From Trematomus loennbergii (taxonomy: Eukaryota; Chordata; Actinopteri; Perciformes; Nototheniidae), in assembly GCA_012861695.1 (NCBI GenBank), contig JAAOOA010000637.1, forward strand, positions 169,103-233,102: a DNA stretch of 64,000 nt, read 5' to 3'. Positions 36,254 through 50,400 of the stretch are shown piece by piece. The notes under the pieces were generated by a model. The model saw only the letters and a program-made list of their open reading frames with translations. It was not told where the DNA came from and made no database searches. The translations under genes were made by a program, and so were the position numbers. How positions within the stretch are numbered: the stretch's first letter is position 1; every line of letters starts with the position of its first letter.

Positions 36254-37468
36254 TTAATGCTTTATAACAGCTGTAATAGTTAGTTTAGAAATCCTAGAAA
36301 CACCTTTACGGCACAGTTCTCATTTACGGTAATTCCCTCTGACGTCATAGCTACCCACGTATGTGAAAACACTTTACGATCAACTGTACCTTCATTTAAT
36401 ATTCATCAGTAATAATATCTCAACGTCTATAGATGTAGTGTTAAAGTCCGTAGGGTTTGGTGTGCAACACTCCATGTCATTTTCGCTTCACATTCAGAAA
36501 ACGTGATATTAGCCACATGCTAACTACTAACTACTAACCGGATATGAAGGATTTTCAGAATAAAAGCTTGGCATTGAGATTTCATGAGAACTTCCGGGTT
36601 TTTTCACAATAAAACAGCTTTTAAACTGACGATATGTTTTAGACTAAATTATGCTATTAAACCATAGAGAGCATCCTGACCTTCTACAGGTGCACCATAG
36701 AGAGCATCCTGACCTTCTACAGGTGCTCCATAGAGAGTATCCTGACCTTCTACAGGTGCACCATAGAGAGCATCCTGACCTTCTACAGGTGCACCATAGA
36801 GAGTATCCTGACCTTCTACAGGTGCACCATAGAGAGCATCCTGACCTTCTACAGGTGCACCATAGAGAGGATCCTGACCTTCTACAGGTGCACCATAGAG
36901 AGTATCCTGACTGGCAGCATCACGGCCTGGTACGGCAGCTGCACTGACCTCGATCGTAAGGCTTTACAGAGGGTGGTGAAAACTGCACAGCACATCACCA
37001 GGACGGAGCTGCCATCCATGGAGGACCTTTACTCCCAGCGGCTCAGGAATAATCACTACGGATTATCAAAGACCCCATCACCCCAGCCACAAACTGTTCT
37101 TTCTGTTGCCGTCTGGCAGACGTTACCACAGCATCCTGGCAAGGACAAGAAGATTTGGAGACAGTTTCTTCCCGCGGGCAGTGAGACTGTTAAACAATTG
37201 AACTGCTGAAACAATTTCAAAACATTCATCTGCTACTTAGTAATATATCTACTATCTAATATATATCATTCCAATAACTTGTATATAGACTCGTACTGCA
37301 CTATTCCACATGCTCACTTTATTTTAGAACTATTTTCTTTTGTATTACTTTTACTATCTGTATTATTATTATGTTGCATTGTTGGAGAAGCCTGTGACAT
37401 AAGATTTTTAATTATTATTTTCAGTCCACTGACATTCAAACGGAGTGAAACTATACGAAAAGAAGTAT
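36254..37468 (+). repeat. 1215-bp tandem duplication, copy 1
   Basis: Starts near TTTAATGCTTTATAACAGCT and contains a LINE RT C-terminal part plus LINE 3' tail. It is near-identical to 37469-38683, differing mostly by single-base indels in homopolymers (for example AATAATCAC against AATAAATCAC). Confidence 0.93.
36657..36910 (+). repeat. 33-bp in-frame tandem repeat inside LINE RT, copy 1
   Basis: Eight units of CATAGAGAGCATCCTGACCT plus TCTACAGGTGCAC. In the LINE frame they encode repeated FYRCTIESILT, which occurs once in a normal element, followed by GSITAWYGSCTDLDRKALQR. Confidence 0.95.
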
Positions 37469-38683
37469 TTAATGCTTTATAACAGCTGTAATAGTTAGTT
37501 TAGAAATCCTAGAAACACCTTTACGGCACAGTTCTCATTTACGGTAATTCCCTCTGACGTCATAGCTACCCACGTATGTGAAAACACTTTACGATCAACT
37601 GTACCTTCATTTAATATTCATCAGTAATAATATCTCAACGTCTATAGATGTAGTGTTAAAGTCCGTAGGGTTTGGTGTGCAACACTCCATGTCATTTTCG
37701 CTTCACATTCAGAAAACGTGATATTAGCCACATGCTAACTACTAACTACTAACCGGATATGAAGGATTTTCAGAATAAAACTTGGCATTGAGATTCATGA
37801 GAACTTCCGGGTTTTTTTCACAATAAAACAGCTTTTAAACTGACGATATGTTTTAGACTAAATTATGCTATTAAACCATAGAGAGCATCCTGACCTTCTA
37901 CAGGTGCACCATAGAGAGCATCCTGACCTTCTACAGGTGCTCCATAGAGAGTATCCTGACCTTCTACAGGTGCACCATAGAGAGCATCCTGACCTTCTAC
38001 AGGTGCACCATAGAGAGTATCCTGACCTTCTACAGGTGCACCATAGAGAGCATCCTGACCTTCTACAGGTGCACCATAGAGAGGATCCTGACCTTCTACA
38101 GGTGCACCATAGAGAGTATCCTGACTGGCAGCATCACGGCCTGGTACGGCAGCTGCACTGACCTCGATCGTAAGGCTTTACAGAGGGTGGTGAAAACTGC
38201 ACAGCACATCACCAGGACGGAGCTGCCATCCATGGAGGACCTTTACTCCCAGCGGCTCAGGAATAAATCACTACGGATTATCAAAGACCCCCATCACCCA
38301 GCCACAAACTGTTCTTTCTGTTGCCGTCTGGCAGACGTTACCACAGCATCCTGGCAAGGACAAGAAGATTTGGAGACAGTTTCTTCCCGCGGGCAGTGAG
38401 ACTGTTAAACAATTGAACTGCTGAAACAATTTCAAAACATTCATCTGCTACTTAGTAATATATATCTACTATCTAATATATATCATTCCAATAACTTGTA
38501 TATAGACTCGTACTGCACTATTCCACATGCTCACTTTATTTTAGAACTATTTTTCTTTTGTATTACTTTTACTATCTGTATTATTATTATGTTGCATTGT
38601 TGGAGAAGCCTGTGACATAAGATTTTTAATTATTATTTTCAGTCCACTGACATTCAAACGGAGTGAAACTATACAAAAGAAGT
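37469..38683 (+). repeat. 1215-bp tandem duplication, copy 2
   Basis: Second copy of the unit above. Here the LINE frame after the repeat reads on as NKSLRIIKDPHHPATNCSFC, as expected for the family. Confidence 0.93.
37871..38125 (+). repeat. 33-bp in-frame tandem repeat inside LINE RT, copy 2
   Basis: The same eight units with the same variants in the same order as copy 1. The small repeat therefore arose before the 1215-bp duplication. Confidence 0.95.
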
Positions 38684-39930
38684 TACAAGGCACTTAATGA
38701 TCTCATACATGCAAGTGTAACATACACAGATTAACACTTAGGACCGCTAAGTGTAAACAAGGTAAATATAGCTAATGCTAGCTGTAGCATATCCCTCCGA
38801 AATATGGTCGTAGACTTTACTGATGATTTAGAATTTATTGAAACTCCAGAGTCAACGTAAGAGCTATAAAGACACAAAAATAACAAATACATTTAGGCTC
38901 AATCCGTATTAGAATCACTTTAGCATACTACCAAAAGTTAACTATAACAGACAGCAAAGCTACAAAACAGCTTATAAACGAATTAGGACACAACCTACAA
39001 TTTTATATTATAGTAAATACCAACCTTGTGCCTCTTCGGGGGGTGCTAACATTTAAACATACACTTTATTCTTTACTTTCTCCGTCTTTATAGAAGATTT
39101 ATTTTCGCAGTCATGTTGTTTCCATAGCAACAACAACTTCCTGTCAACAGCGTTAACTCGCCTTCAAAATAAAAGCATCTAAATGAAAAAGGAAGTTAAC
39201 CTAAATTACATTTAAGACGTATATAAAACTGCAACAAAAACAATGCAACATCCCCTTCAGTCTCACAGAACACAAATGGGGTTATTTACACTAGCTGTTC
39301 AATAAGCATGTGTACAGGCTAGTATGGCTAACGCTAGCGTGTATGCTAACGCTAGCGCGAATGCTAACGCATTTTCTCATTGAGTTTAAACATCTCCAAA
39401 TGTCATCACATAAACACAATACATGTTACTAATCCTTACAGTGTAAGTGTAAGGCTCACACTTACACTTACAGTCATTGCTTTCTGACGGACTTGACCCT
39501 TTTACTCTTCAGGTTGCATAGCGAAAATTAGTAGCATTCTACTGCCATTGTGGGCGGTGTCCGTCAAACGAAAAACGTAGAGCCAATCAGGAACTGAGAA
39601 TTTAGTCCAACTTCCTTTTCAATCAAACTCACTTCCTTTTCAATCATACTCTCTCACACTCATAACTATTCTTATGCACACACCCTATCATTCTGTTTTA
39701 TACACATACCTATAGTCATTCACATTAACTATTATTACCTCTTATATAAGCTATTATTCGGCCTTTCATTCACTGCTATTCTGTTTTACATATATGACTA
39801 TTGTTATTAACATGAAATACTATTCCCTCTTATATAGGTTATTATTCTGTCTTACATACATTGTTTACCGATTACACACATACTACTACTACAAGAGATG
39901 TTGTTTTTGTGTGTGAGAGAGAATAGTTAT
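38684..39930. other. AT-rich interior of the candidate TIR element
   Basis: No gene. Includes a GCTAACGCTAGCG repeat near 39328-39370 and two imperfect copies of a block around CTCTTATATAGGTTATTATT (39730 and 39830). Confidence 0.45.
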
Positions 39931-40067
39931 TTATGTATGATAGTATGACAGTACGTTAAAGATGGTATGATACTGTGTCTGAAAGAATCTGGTGGTGTAC
40001 ATGTGAGATTCTGATATGGTTTGTAAGACCAAGTATGAGTTGTGAGCTAGACGGCCTCTCATAGAGA

Positions 40068-40098
40068 CACACACACACACACACACACACACACCACA

Positions 40099-40192
<94 letters not shown>
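40068..40192 (+). repeat. (CA)n microsatellite
   Basis: CA array directly outside the right terminal repeat of the candidate element. Confidence 0.98.
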
Positions 40193-40195
<3 letters not shown>

Positions 40196-40507
40196 GTGTG
40201 CTCCCAGACTGAAATATGATTAACGGCACCGAACAATAGAAATATAAAACTCATGTAATAAAAGTGGTGAACCAAAAGCAGAACATCTGAGTTCTGCTTC
40301 CACCTCTGATACAAACTGATGACACAAGTACATCATAACATAGTAAATATAAAGGTTTATAAAGTAAATAGCATGCAATCTAAATATAAAAATGTGTAAA
40401 TTAATTATAATATCCAGATAGTTTGAGATGTGTTTGTATAAAATCTAACCTGGATAACTTATATAAAAAGAAAGTATATCCATATTGTGTATAGATATCA
40501 ATATGTA

Positions 40508-40707
<200 letters not shown>

Positions 40708-40777
40708 CACAGTATATAAATATCAATATGTAGTACAATAACACAGAAATCAAATATATAAAAAGAGTCCATGCAGT

Positions 40778-40797
40778 TTTATTTTGTGCTTTTTATT
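40778..40797 (-). terminator. Candidate polyadenylation signals of the mucin-like gene
   Basis: Two minus-strand AATAAA motifs at 40797-40792 and 40783-40778, about 395 bases past the stop codon. No nearer AATAAA was found on that strand. Confidence 0.45.
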
Positions 40798-41189
40798 GAA
40801 TATTTAGTTCTTTAAATAAAATACAAAGAGCCAATAAACGTTAAGATAAGGTGATCTGAAAACAATGCAATGACACATCATTACACTCATTTTAATATTT
40901 AACATATATATAGTTAAAATATATTATTATTAGTAAAAATATTTCAATTGTATTAGCAGTGAAGATATCTCCAAAACTATCAATAAATAAAAGTATAAAA
41001 TGAAGTATATTTCTTTAATGTGTTTTTCTCATTTGTTTTGGATCAGACAGGTTTTGTTTTAAAATGTAATTATATTTATATAAATATTAGAGTGAGTTAA
41101 AGCAGGGGTGGACATTGAAATGAAAACTAAATATATAAAATAAAGAAAAAACAACAATAGGATTCTGTTTTGATTTTGGTCTCCGTCAT

Positions 41190-41246
41190 TCATTCGTTGA
41201 CGGTGTACGAGGCGGTCCGACTGTTCACCGGCTTATCGATCTGTTC
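41190..41246 (-). CDS. Mucin-like gene exon 4, C-terminus
   Basis: Acceptor CTTTCAG, then EQIDKPVNSRTASYTVNE and a stop at 41192-41190. The exon sits directly downstream of the 57-bp satellite in intron 3. Confidence 0.75.
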   Translation of the reverse strand, partial: EQIDKPVNSRTASYTVNE

Positions 41247-44200
41247 CTGAAAGAGAAGCAGATTCAATATCATGAACATCAGCAGGAGAGGACTCTTTAA
41301 AGTAGAGACACTACATACTGATATACACCTGAACATCAGCAGGAGAGGACTCTTTAAAGTAGAGACACGACATACTGATATACACCTGAACATCAGCAGG
41401 AGAGGACTCTTTAAAGTAGAGACACTACATACTGATATACACCTGAACATCAGCAGGAGAGGACTCTTTAAAGTAGAGACACTACATACTGATATACACC
41501 TGGACATCAGCAGGAGAGGACTCTTTAAAGTAGAGACACTACATACTGATATACACCTGAACATCAGCAGGAGAGGACTCTTTAAAGTAGAGACACTACA
41601 TACTGATATACACCTGAACATCAGCAGGAGAGGACTCTTTAAAGTAGAGACACTACATACTGATATACACCTGAACATCAGCAGGAGAGGACTCTTTAAA
41701 GTAGAGACACTACATACTGATATACACCTGAACATCAGCAGGAGAGGACTCTTTAAAGTAGAGACACTACATACTGATATACACCTGAACATCAGCAGGA
41801 GAGGACTCTTTAAAGTAGAGACACTACATACTGATATACACCTGAACATCAGCAGGAGAGGACTCTTTAAAGTAGAGACACTACATACTGATATACACCT
41901 GAACATCAGCAGGAGAGGACTCTTTAAAGTAGAGACACTACATACTGATATACACCTGAACATCAGCAGGAGAGGACTCTTTAAAGTAGAGACACTACAT
42001 ACTGATATACACCTGAACATCAGCAGGAGAGGACTCTTTAAAGTAGAGACACGACATACTGATATACACCTGAACATCAGCAGGAGAGGACTCTTTAAAG
42101 TAGAGACACTACATACTGATATACACCTGAACATCAGCAGGAGAGGACTCTTTAAAGTAGAGACACTACATACTGATATACACCTGGACATCAGCAGGAG
42201 AGGACTCTTTAAAGTAGAGACACTACATACTGATATACACCTGAACATCAGCAGGAGAGGACTCTTTAAAGTAGAGACACTACATACTGATATACACCTG
42301 AACATCAGCAGGAGAGGACTCTTCAAAGTAGAGACACTACATACTGATATACACCTGAACATCAGCAGGAGAGGACTCTTTAAAGTAGAGACACTACATA
42401 CTGATATACACCTGAACATCAGCAGGAGAGGACTCTTTAAAGTAGAGACACTACATACTGATATACACCTGAACATCAGCAGGAGAGGACTCTTTAAAGT
42501 AGAGACACTACATACTGATATACACCTGAACATCAGCAGGAGAGGACTCTTTAAAGTAGAGACACTACATACTGATATACACCTGGACATCAGCAGGAGA
42601 GGACTCTTTAAAGTAGAGACACTACATACTGATATACACCTGAACATCAGCAGGAGAGGACTCTTTAAAGTAGAGACACTACATACTGATATACACCTGA
42701 ACATCAGCAGGAGAGGACTCTTTAAAGTAGACACTACATACTGATATACACCTGAACATCAGCAGGAGAGGACTCTTTAAAGTAGAGACACTACATACTG
42801 ATATACACCTGAACATCAGCAGGAGAGGACTCTTTAAAGTAGAGACACTACATACTGATATACACCTGAACATCAGCAGGAGAGGACTCTTTAAGTAGAG
42901 ACACTACATACTGATATACACTGAACATCAGCAGGAGAGGACTCTTTAAAGTAGAGACACTACATACTGATATACACCTGAACATCAGCAGGAGAGGACT
43001 CTTTAAAGTAGAGACACTACATACTGATATACACCTGAACATCAGCAGGGAGGACTCTTTAAAGTAGAGACACTACATACTGATATACACCTGAACATCA
43101 GCAGGAGAGGACTCTTTAAAGTAGAGACACTACATACTGATATACACCTGAACATCAGCAGGAGAGGACTCTTTAAAGTAGAGACACTACATACTGATAT
43201 ACACCTGAACATCAGCAGGAGAGACTCTTTAAAGTAGAGACACTACATACTGATATACACCTGAACATCAGCAGGAGAGGACTCTTTAAAGTAGAGACAC
43301 TACATACTGATATACACCTGAACATCAGCAGGAGAGGACTCTTTAAAGTATAGACACTACATACTGATATACACCTGAACATCAGCAGGAGAGGACTCTT
43401 TAAAGTAGAGACACTACATACTGATATACACCTGAACATCAGCAGGAGAGGACTCTTTAAAGTAGAGACACGACATACTGATATACACCTGAACATCAGC
43501 AGGAGAGGACTCTTTAAAGTAGAGACACTACATACTGATATACACCTGAACATCAGCAGGAGAGGACTCTTTAAAGTAGAGACACTACATACTGATATAC
43601 ACCTGGACATCAGCAGGAGAGGACTCTTTAAAGTAGAGACACTACATACTGATATACACCTGAACATCAGCAGGAGAGGACTCTTTAAAGTAGAGACACT
43701 ACATACTGATATACACCTGAACATCAGCAGGAGAGGACTCTTTAAAGTAGAGACACTACATACTGATATACACCTGAACATCAGCAGGAGAGGACTCTTT
43801 AAAGTAGAGACACTACATACTGATATACACCTGAACATCAGCAGGAGAGGACTCTTTAAAGTAGAGACACTACATACTGATATACACCTGAACATCAGCA
43901 GGAGAGGACTCTTTAAAGTAGAGACACTACATACTGATATACACCTGAACATCAGCAGGAGAGGACTCTTTAAAGTAGAGACACTACATACTGATATACA
44001 CCTGAACATCAGCAGGAGAGGACTCTTTAAAGTAGAGACACTACATACTGATATACACCTGAACATCAGCAGGAGAGGACTCTTTAAAGTAGAGACACTA
44101 CATACTGATATACACCTGAACATCAGCAGGAGAGGACTCTTTAAAGTAGCGACACTACATACTGATATACACCTGAACATCAGCAGGAGAGGACTCTTTA

Positions 44201-44369
44201 AAGTAGAGACACTACATACTGATACCAGATCTGAGTGCTTCTCCTCTGACTGCACTGGCTGACCTCAAACAACTTTTACTTCAAACCCACAAACCAGAGT
44301 CTGTAAACAGTTAGAAATCTGTACAATACTTCAAACAGTAATGATTTTTTGAGGTGTCTGTATGTGTGT

Positions 44370-44412
<43 letters not shown>

Positions 44413-47400
44413 TGTTAGAATGCATTGACTGAGGCTAAAGTAAATTTCTATTTTGAGTTACTAAGCGCTCGGACTCACACCCAGCGACAGCCTTTGTTTC
44501 CATGTTGTCATAGTGACAGAAACATGGCAGATAGCTTTGTTCCTCCATGAGCAAATGTTGACTCTTTGAAATACACAAAAAGGGAATAACTATTACAGTA
44601 GCCTCCGAGACACTCCTCTGATAACACACCTATAATCTGATAAGCTAACACCGTGCAGCCTGCGTTTCATTATTTCTTATCCCATTGAGTTCCTTTTTAC
44701 TAGGTTTGACCTTTGTAATAATCAAAGTAAACTTTATTGTCAATCTTCTGTTTGTTAGATACAAAGATCGCAATGCTGTTTCTCACCATCCAGAGGAATA
44801 CAAATATATGTATATATACATAATACTACATACATACATACCTGCACACCCACTTATATATACAGTATATACATAATCAAACACATATACATATGCACAC
44901 CTTAAGAGGCATCCACGAAAGGCACAACAGTCCATACAAAATATCACTTCAAAATGGAAGAGGATGAATATATTAGAGTACAAATATGTACACTGTGTGT
45001 GTGGTTGTGATTATGTACAGGTACGTTTATTTAGTGTTTATTGTATGCTGTATGTGATAGGTGTGTTTGTTTACAGAGACGTTTGTCTTACGTATGGCTT
45101 CCTGTTGGTGCCGTCGAAGCGACCGTGAGTCGTGTAGAGCGGATGTCGTCTCTGAAGGGACTCGAGTCGCTGCGGCTTCCTCTGCAGCACCACACCATCT
45201 GCACAGAGCGACAATTCACACCCTGATGTATAACTACAAATACAACTCTCAAACATATCAATAAAAAAAATACAAAATAAATAAAACTCTGAAAACTAAC
45301 AATCAATAAAACTGTGAAAAACAACACTAAATAAAATTGTAACATATAAAGTGTTTCCTGGCTGTTTGGAGCCTCACCAGTGCGATGAGCAGTGAGAACA
45401 GCAGCAGAAGAACCAGAGCGGCCAGAACCAGCAGAGCGATGCCCCAGCCCGGCACCCACCCCCCGCCAGAGGCCGCAGGGGGCGTCGCCGCGGTCGAGCC
45501 CTGCGTTGTGATTGGCTTATTCGTGCCACCAGAAACAGTCGTGCTGATGCCCGTTCCGTTCACGTTGGCGGTGCCGTTAGCAGAGGAAACCGTCGTTTTC
45601 GCAGACGAGCTCTTTGTTGTGACGACGCTGGGGGGAGTCGTGTTGCCATGCGAGGTCGTTGTCGCGTTGCCATGCGAGGTCGTTGTCGCGTTGCCATGCG
45701 AGGTCGTTGCCGCGTTGCCATGCGAGGTCGTTGTCACGTTGGCGTTGCTAGTGGTGTTGGGTCCGTGTGTTGTTGGGTTTGCTGTTGTTGGGTTTCCAGT
45801 TGTTGTGTTTCGTGTAGTTGTGTTTCCTGTTGTTGTGTTTCCTGTTGTTGGGTTTCCTGTTGTTGTGTTTCCTGTTGTTGTGTTTCCTGTTGTTGTGTTT
45901 CCTGTTGTTGTGTTTCCTGTTGTTGTGTTTCCTGTTGTTGTGTTTCCTGTTGTTGGGTTTCCTGTTGTTGGGTTTCCTGTTGTTGTGTTTCCTGTTGTTG
46001 GGTTTCCTGTTGTTGGGTTGGCTGTTGTTGGGTTGGCTGTTGTTGGGTTTCCTGTTGTTGGGTTTCCTGTTGTTAGGTTTCCTGTTGTTGGGTTGGCTGT
46101 TGTTGGGTTGGCTGTTGTTGGTTGGCTGTTGTTAGGTTTCCTGTTGTTGGGTTTCCTGTTGTTGGGTTGGCTGTTGTTGGGTTGGCTGTTGTTGGGTTTG
46201 CTGTTGGTACTCTGTTGTTGGTATTCTGTGGTGGGATGGAGTTGGCGGTGTGATCGCTGGTGCCGGATGGAGTGGAGCCATTGGTCGTAGCAGACGACAC
46301 TAGAGAAGAAGAAGAAGAAGAAGAAACATGGCTGATGACGCGTTGTGTTTAACCTTCTCATGCTCTAGATGAGAGCAACCAATCCAGTACTCTCCCTCTA
46401 CGTTATGGCCCCGCCCCTTTTTGGGTGAAAACAGTCTCTTTCATGTAACTGGCTGTAAACACAGATGTGGAGGTTTTCACCGATACGATAAAAAGCGATA
46501 TATAACGATAGTCAACCAGGTACACAACGTGATTGGAAATCGATGGTTGGCGTTGACATAGTGAGATTTAAATCCACAGGGGATGGATGTGGGTCGGCCC
46601 TGACCTATAGCTGCCCTACGGAAGATTTAATGAAAGTGTATGGGTGCTGCATGTAATGTACTGTAGGCCTAGTTCTGTTCTGTTGTTATCTAATATTTAT
46701 TATTAATAGTAATAGTTCAAAATTATATTAGAAAAAAGTCAACGTTAGCCATGTTGACTGTATTTTTGTCCTTTTTTAAAACTAATTGCAAACCTTTTTG
46801 GCTGCTATGTCACAAGGGACTTAATGAGGGGGGGGATATAAATGACATTTTGTGAAACGTAAATGAAATGCAAAACAAATCAGAAAACACAATAAAAAAT
46901 AGTGTTTTGTTTCAGAACAAATATATCATCATACTCTCACTATTACACATTTAAAATGGAAATAAAAAGACCTGCAGATAAATCACTGCATCTCTTTTAA
47001 TGCAGTGATTACACGTCATACTTCTAATACTGTTTATAAATTATAGGTATTATATATAATATAATAATAGATCATTCACACAATTTAACTTCACAATTTT
47101 CCTAAAGAAACACTGTTTATCTGAAGTCATTAGAGAGGTCAAAGATCCCCAAAACATCATCAAAATTAAAAAAAATTCTGACTCTAAATTAAAAGTGAAT
47201 CTGCGTTAGAGCTTCACATCAATCCTAGAAAAGAATAAGAAGATTTTAAAGCTGGTTTTCAGGGTTTTTGACACTTTATAGACTGAAACCAAAGACAAGA
47301 TAAATGATTTTAGACGACATCCCCAGATAAAAGAAGACTTATCCATCGTGAGTCAGAAACTGAAGTTTGTCTTGTCATACAAAATATCTTGGGACATTTA

Positions 47401-50400
47401 TTGACTCAAAAATGAGCTCTGAAGCAAACAGTGAAGCTGTGTAACAAAGGACACTCTCTTTGGAAACCGTCCTATTTTAAACCTGTTAAGCCCGAGAGCC
47501 GCTGCGGGGTGTTTTTTCACGAAACTGTGTCTTAATATTTAAAAACCTATACATGTGTCAAACCAGATTAACGGGAAGAAACTCAGCTAACTGATGATAT
47601 GAACCGTTTTTACCGAAACAAAGCACAAGTCTCACAAGAAGCGTCTAAATGAGCCCTGAGCGAAAAATGCTAACACACTTAGCACAGAACTCACGGTAAA
47701 AATACCCTTATTACTGATCGTATATGCACAAACAAGATAGCGATTAGCATCGTGTGATTCCACAGATTCCAGAAATATAGGTCTCATCACTGAGCGATCA
47801 GAACTCGCGACAGGGAAAGCAAACACAGACATCACAACACGTAGCATTACGGAGCATTCACGGGACATTGTCTTACCTTAGCTGTTGTTCTGATCAAAAG
47901 TCGTGTTCAATGGCATTACAACGATAAAAACGCTGCTGAAGGTTAACCCAATGTGTCTGTCACTTTGAAATGATTACTGATAATACATCATTCCATTTTT
48001 AGGTCAAAAACTGAGTTTTCATATTAGCTACTAATGATAGCCACCAGAGTGTATGACAGCTTCCTGTTTTGGGCATTCTGGCTACGCATCACTCATTCAC
48101 CAATGAGTAATGTTTAGATGGATTTTAGGAACCTCCCCTCGATTCTATTGGCTCTAACGGTTAAAAAGAGGTGTCAATCATCAAAATCGACTGATGGGTT
48201 CCAGAGATATGGAAAATCCACCCAAATCACCCAGAAGTGTGTTTTTTTTTCTAAATCTCTCTAAAAAGGTCAAATTCCACTTGTTTTGCATCAATCTTGA
48301 TACAGGGTACTTATTATATGTTGTACTTTGGATTCCTAAAGCTTTTAGTCTATCTTACCATCATCCAAGGGTAGTTTTCACTATAAGTAATTTTCACTAT
48401 AATTTACATTTTTTTACTATGTTCAATCTGAATTTTCTTTAAAATAAAAAACATCTATATTGTTCTGACTTTTCTACATCCAACTCACAGGTTATCATTA
48501 CTTTGAGAAAGAAGATTATTAATGTAACCCTTTTAGAAGGGAAGATATAGTCATTTGTCCTGGGAATGTCATTTTCGAGCCTGAGACCTGAAAAACAGAC
48601 TCAGGGCTTAACAGGTTAAAGGTCCCCTATCATCCTCTTCTTCATCAATATATCACAGGTCTCAGATATATCCAGAGCCTGTCTCTGATTGGCTGAAACA
48701 CCAAACAGATCATCGCAGCATTACCCATAATCCCCTCTGTTTCAGCCCTGTTTCCAAAGTGCTGATTCTCTGTCTGTTACTTTAGATGAAAATAAGGAGC
48801 CCCTCCCCACGCCCCTCTGAGAGAGATTTGGTTACAAAGAACTCAATGGTGCTCTAGGAGGAGATTCAGGTGATAAGGTGGGGGGGGGGGGTTACCTTGG
48901 TTGCTGATTGGCTAATGGTTACACAAGACAAAACATCGTTATGACATCACAAAGTGGCCAAAATCTGATCAGCTCATTTTCAGACAGGTTTTTATAGAAA
49001 TGGATCAAAAAGAGAGAGAATCTTTGTTCCTGAAACTTTCAGAGTCTCTGAGGGGACACATGTTTGATGAAGAAGAGACATGAGAAGAGGGGACACATGT
49101 TGATGAAGAAGAGGGACATGAAGAAGAGGGGACACATGTTGATGTAGAAGAGACATGAAGAAGAGGGGACACATGTTGATGTAGAAGAGACATGAAGAAG
49201 AGGGGACACATGTTGATGTAGAAGAGACATGAAGAAGAGGGGACACATGTTGATGAAGAAGAGACATGAAGAACAGGGGACACATGTTGATGAGAAGAGA
49301 CATGAAGAAGAGGGGACACATGTTGATGAAGAAGAGACATGAAGAAGAGGGGACACATGTTGATGTAGAAGAGACATGAAGAAGAGGGGACACATGTTGA
49401 TGAAGAAGAGACATGAAGAAGAGGGACACATGTTGATGAAGAAGAGACATGAAGAAGAGGGGACACATGTTGATGAAGAAGAGACATGAAGAAGAGGGGA
49501 CACATGTTGATGAAGAAGAGACATGAAGAAGAGGGGACACATGTTGATGAAGAAGAGACATGAAGAAGAGGGACACATGTTGTGAGAAGAGACATGAAGA
49601 AGAGGGGACACATGTTGATGAAGAAGAGACATGAGAAGAGGGGACACATGTTGATGAGAAGAGACATGAAGAAGAGGGGACACATGTTGATGAAGAAGAG
49701 ACATGAAGAAGAGGGGACACATGTTGATGAAGAAGAGACATGAAGAAGAGGGGACACATGTTGATGTAGAAGAGACATGAAGAAGAGGGGACACATGTTG
49801 ATGAAGAAGAGACATGAAGAAGAGGGGACACATGTTGATGAAGAGACATGAAGAAGAGGGGACACATGTTGATGTAGAAGAGACATGAAGAAGAGGGGAC
49901 ACATGTTGATGTAGAAGAGACATGAAGAAGAGGGGACACATGTTGATGAAGAGAGACATGAAGAAGAGGGGACACATGTTGATGAAGAAGAGACATGAAG
50001 AAGAGGGGACACATGTTGATGAAGAAGAGACATGAAGAAGAGGGGACACATGTTGATGAGAGAAGAGACATGAAGAAGAGGGGACACATGTTGATGTAGA
50101 AGAGACATGAAGAAGAGGGGACACATGTTGATGAAGAAGAGACATGAAGAAGAGGGGACACATGTTGATGTAGAAGAGACATGAAGAAGAGGGGACACAT
50201 GTTGATGAAGAAGAGACATGAAGAAGAGGGGACACATGTTGATGTAGAAGAGACATGAAGAAGAGGGGACACATGTTGATGAAGAGAGACATGAAGAAGA
50301 GGGGACACATGTTGATGAAGAAGAGACATGAAGAAGAGGGGACACATGTTGATGAAGAAGAGACATGAAGAAGAGGGGACACATGTTGATGAAGAAGAGA

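Larger units (their letters stand above)
33918..40061. mobile_element. Candidate 6.1-kb element with 69-bp terminal inverted repeats
   Basis: The first 69 bases (TGAGAGGCCGTCTAGCTCAC...) recur in reverse complement at the right end with three mismatches. Both ends are next to GAGACACA, which could be an 8-bp target duplication, but the right flank is a CA repeat so this is weak. The interior holds a minisatellite, a SINE-like repeat, LINE fragments and a 1215-bp tandem duplication. No transposase was recognised. It may be a long-TIR (for example Mutator-like) non-autonomous element or two inverted copies of a smaller repeat. Confidence 0.5.

Noticed and set aside
41190..42744. Open frames of 490 (plus) and 514 (minus) codons
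   Set aside because: They run through the 57-bp satellite only because 57 is divisible by three. Only the last 57 bases on the minus strand are a real exon.
45385..46290. 301-codon plus-strand frame over the mucin exon
   Set aside because: Shadow of the minus-strand NPTTG repeat. The minus strand has the signal peptide, helix and splice sites.
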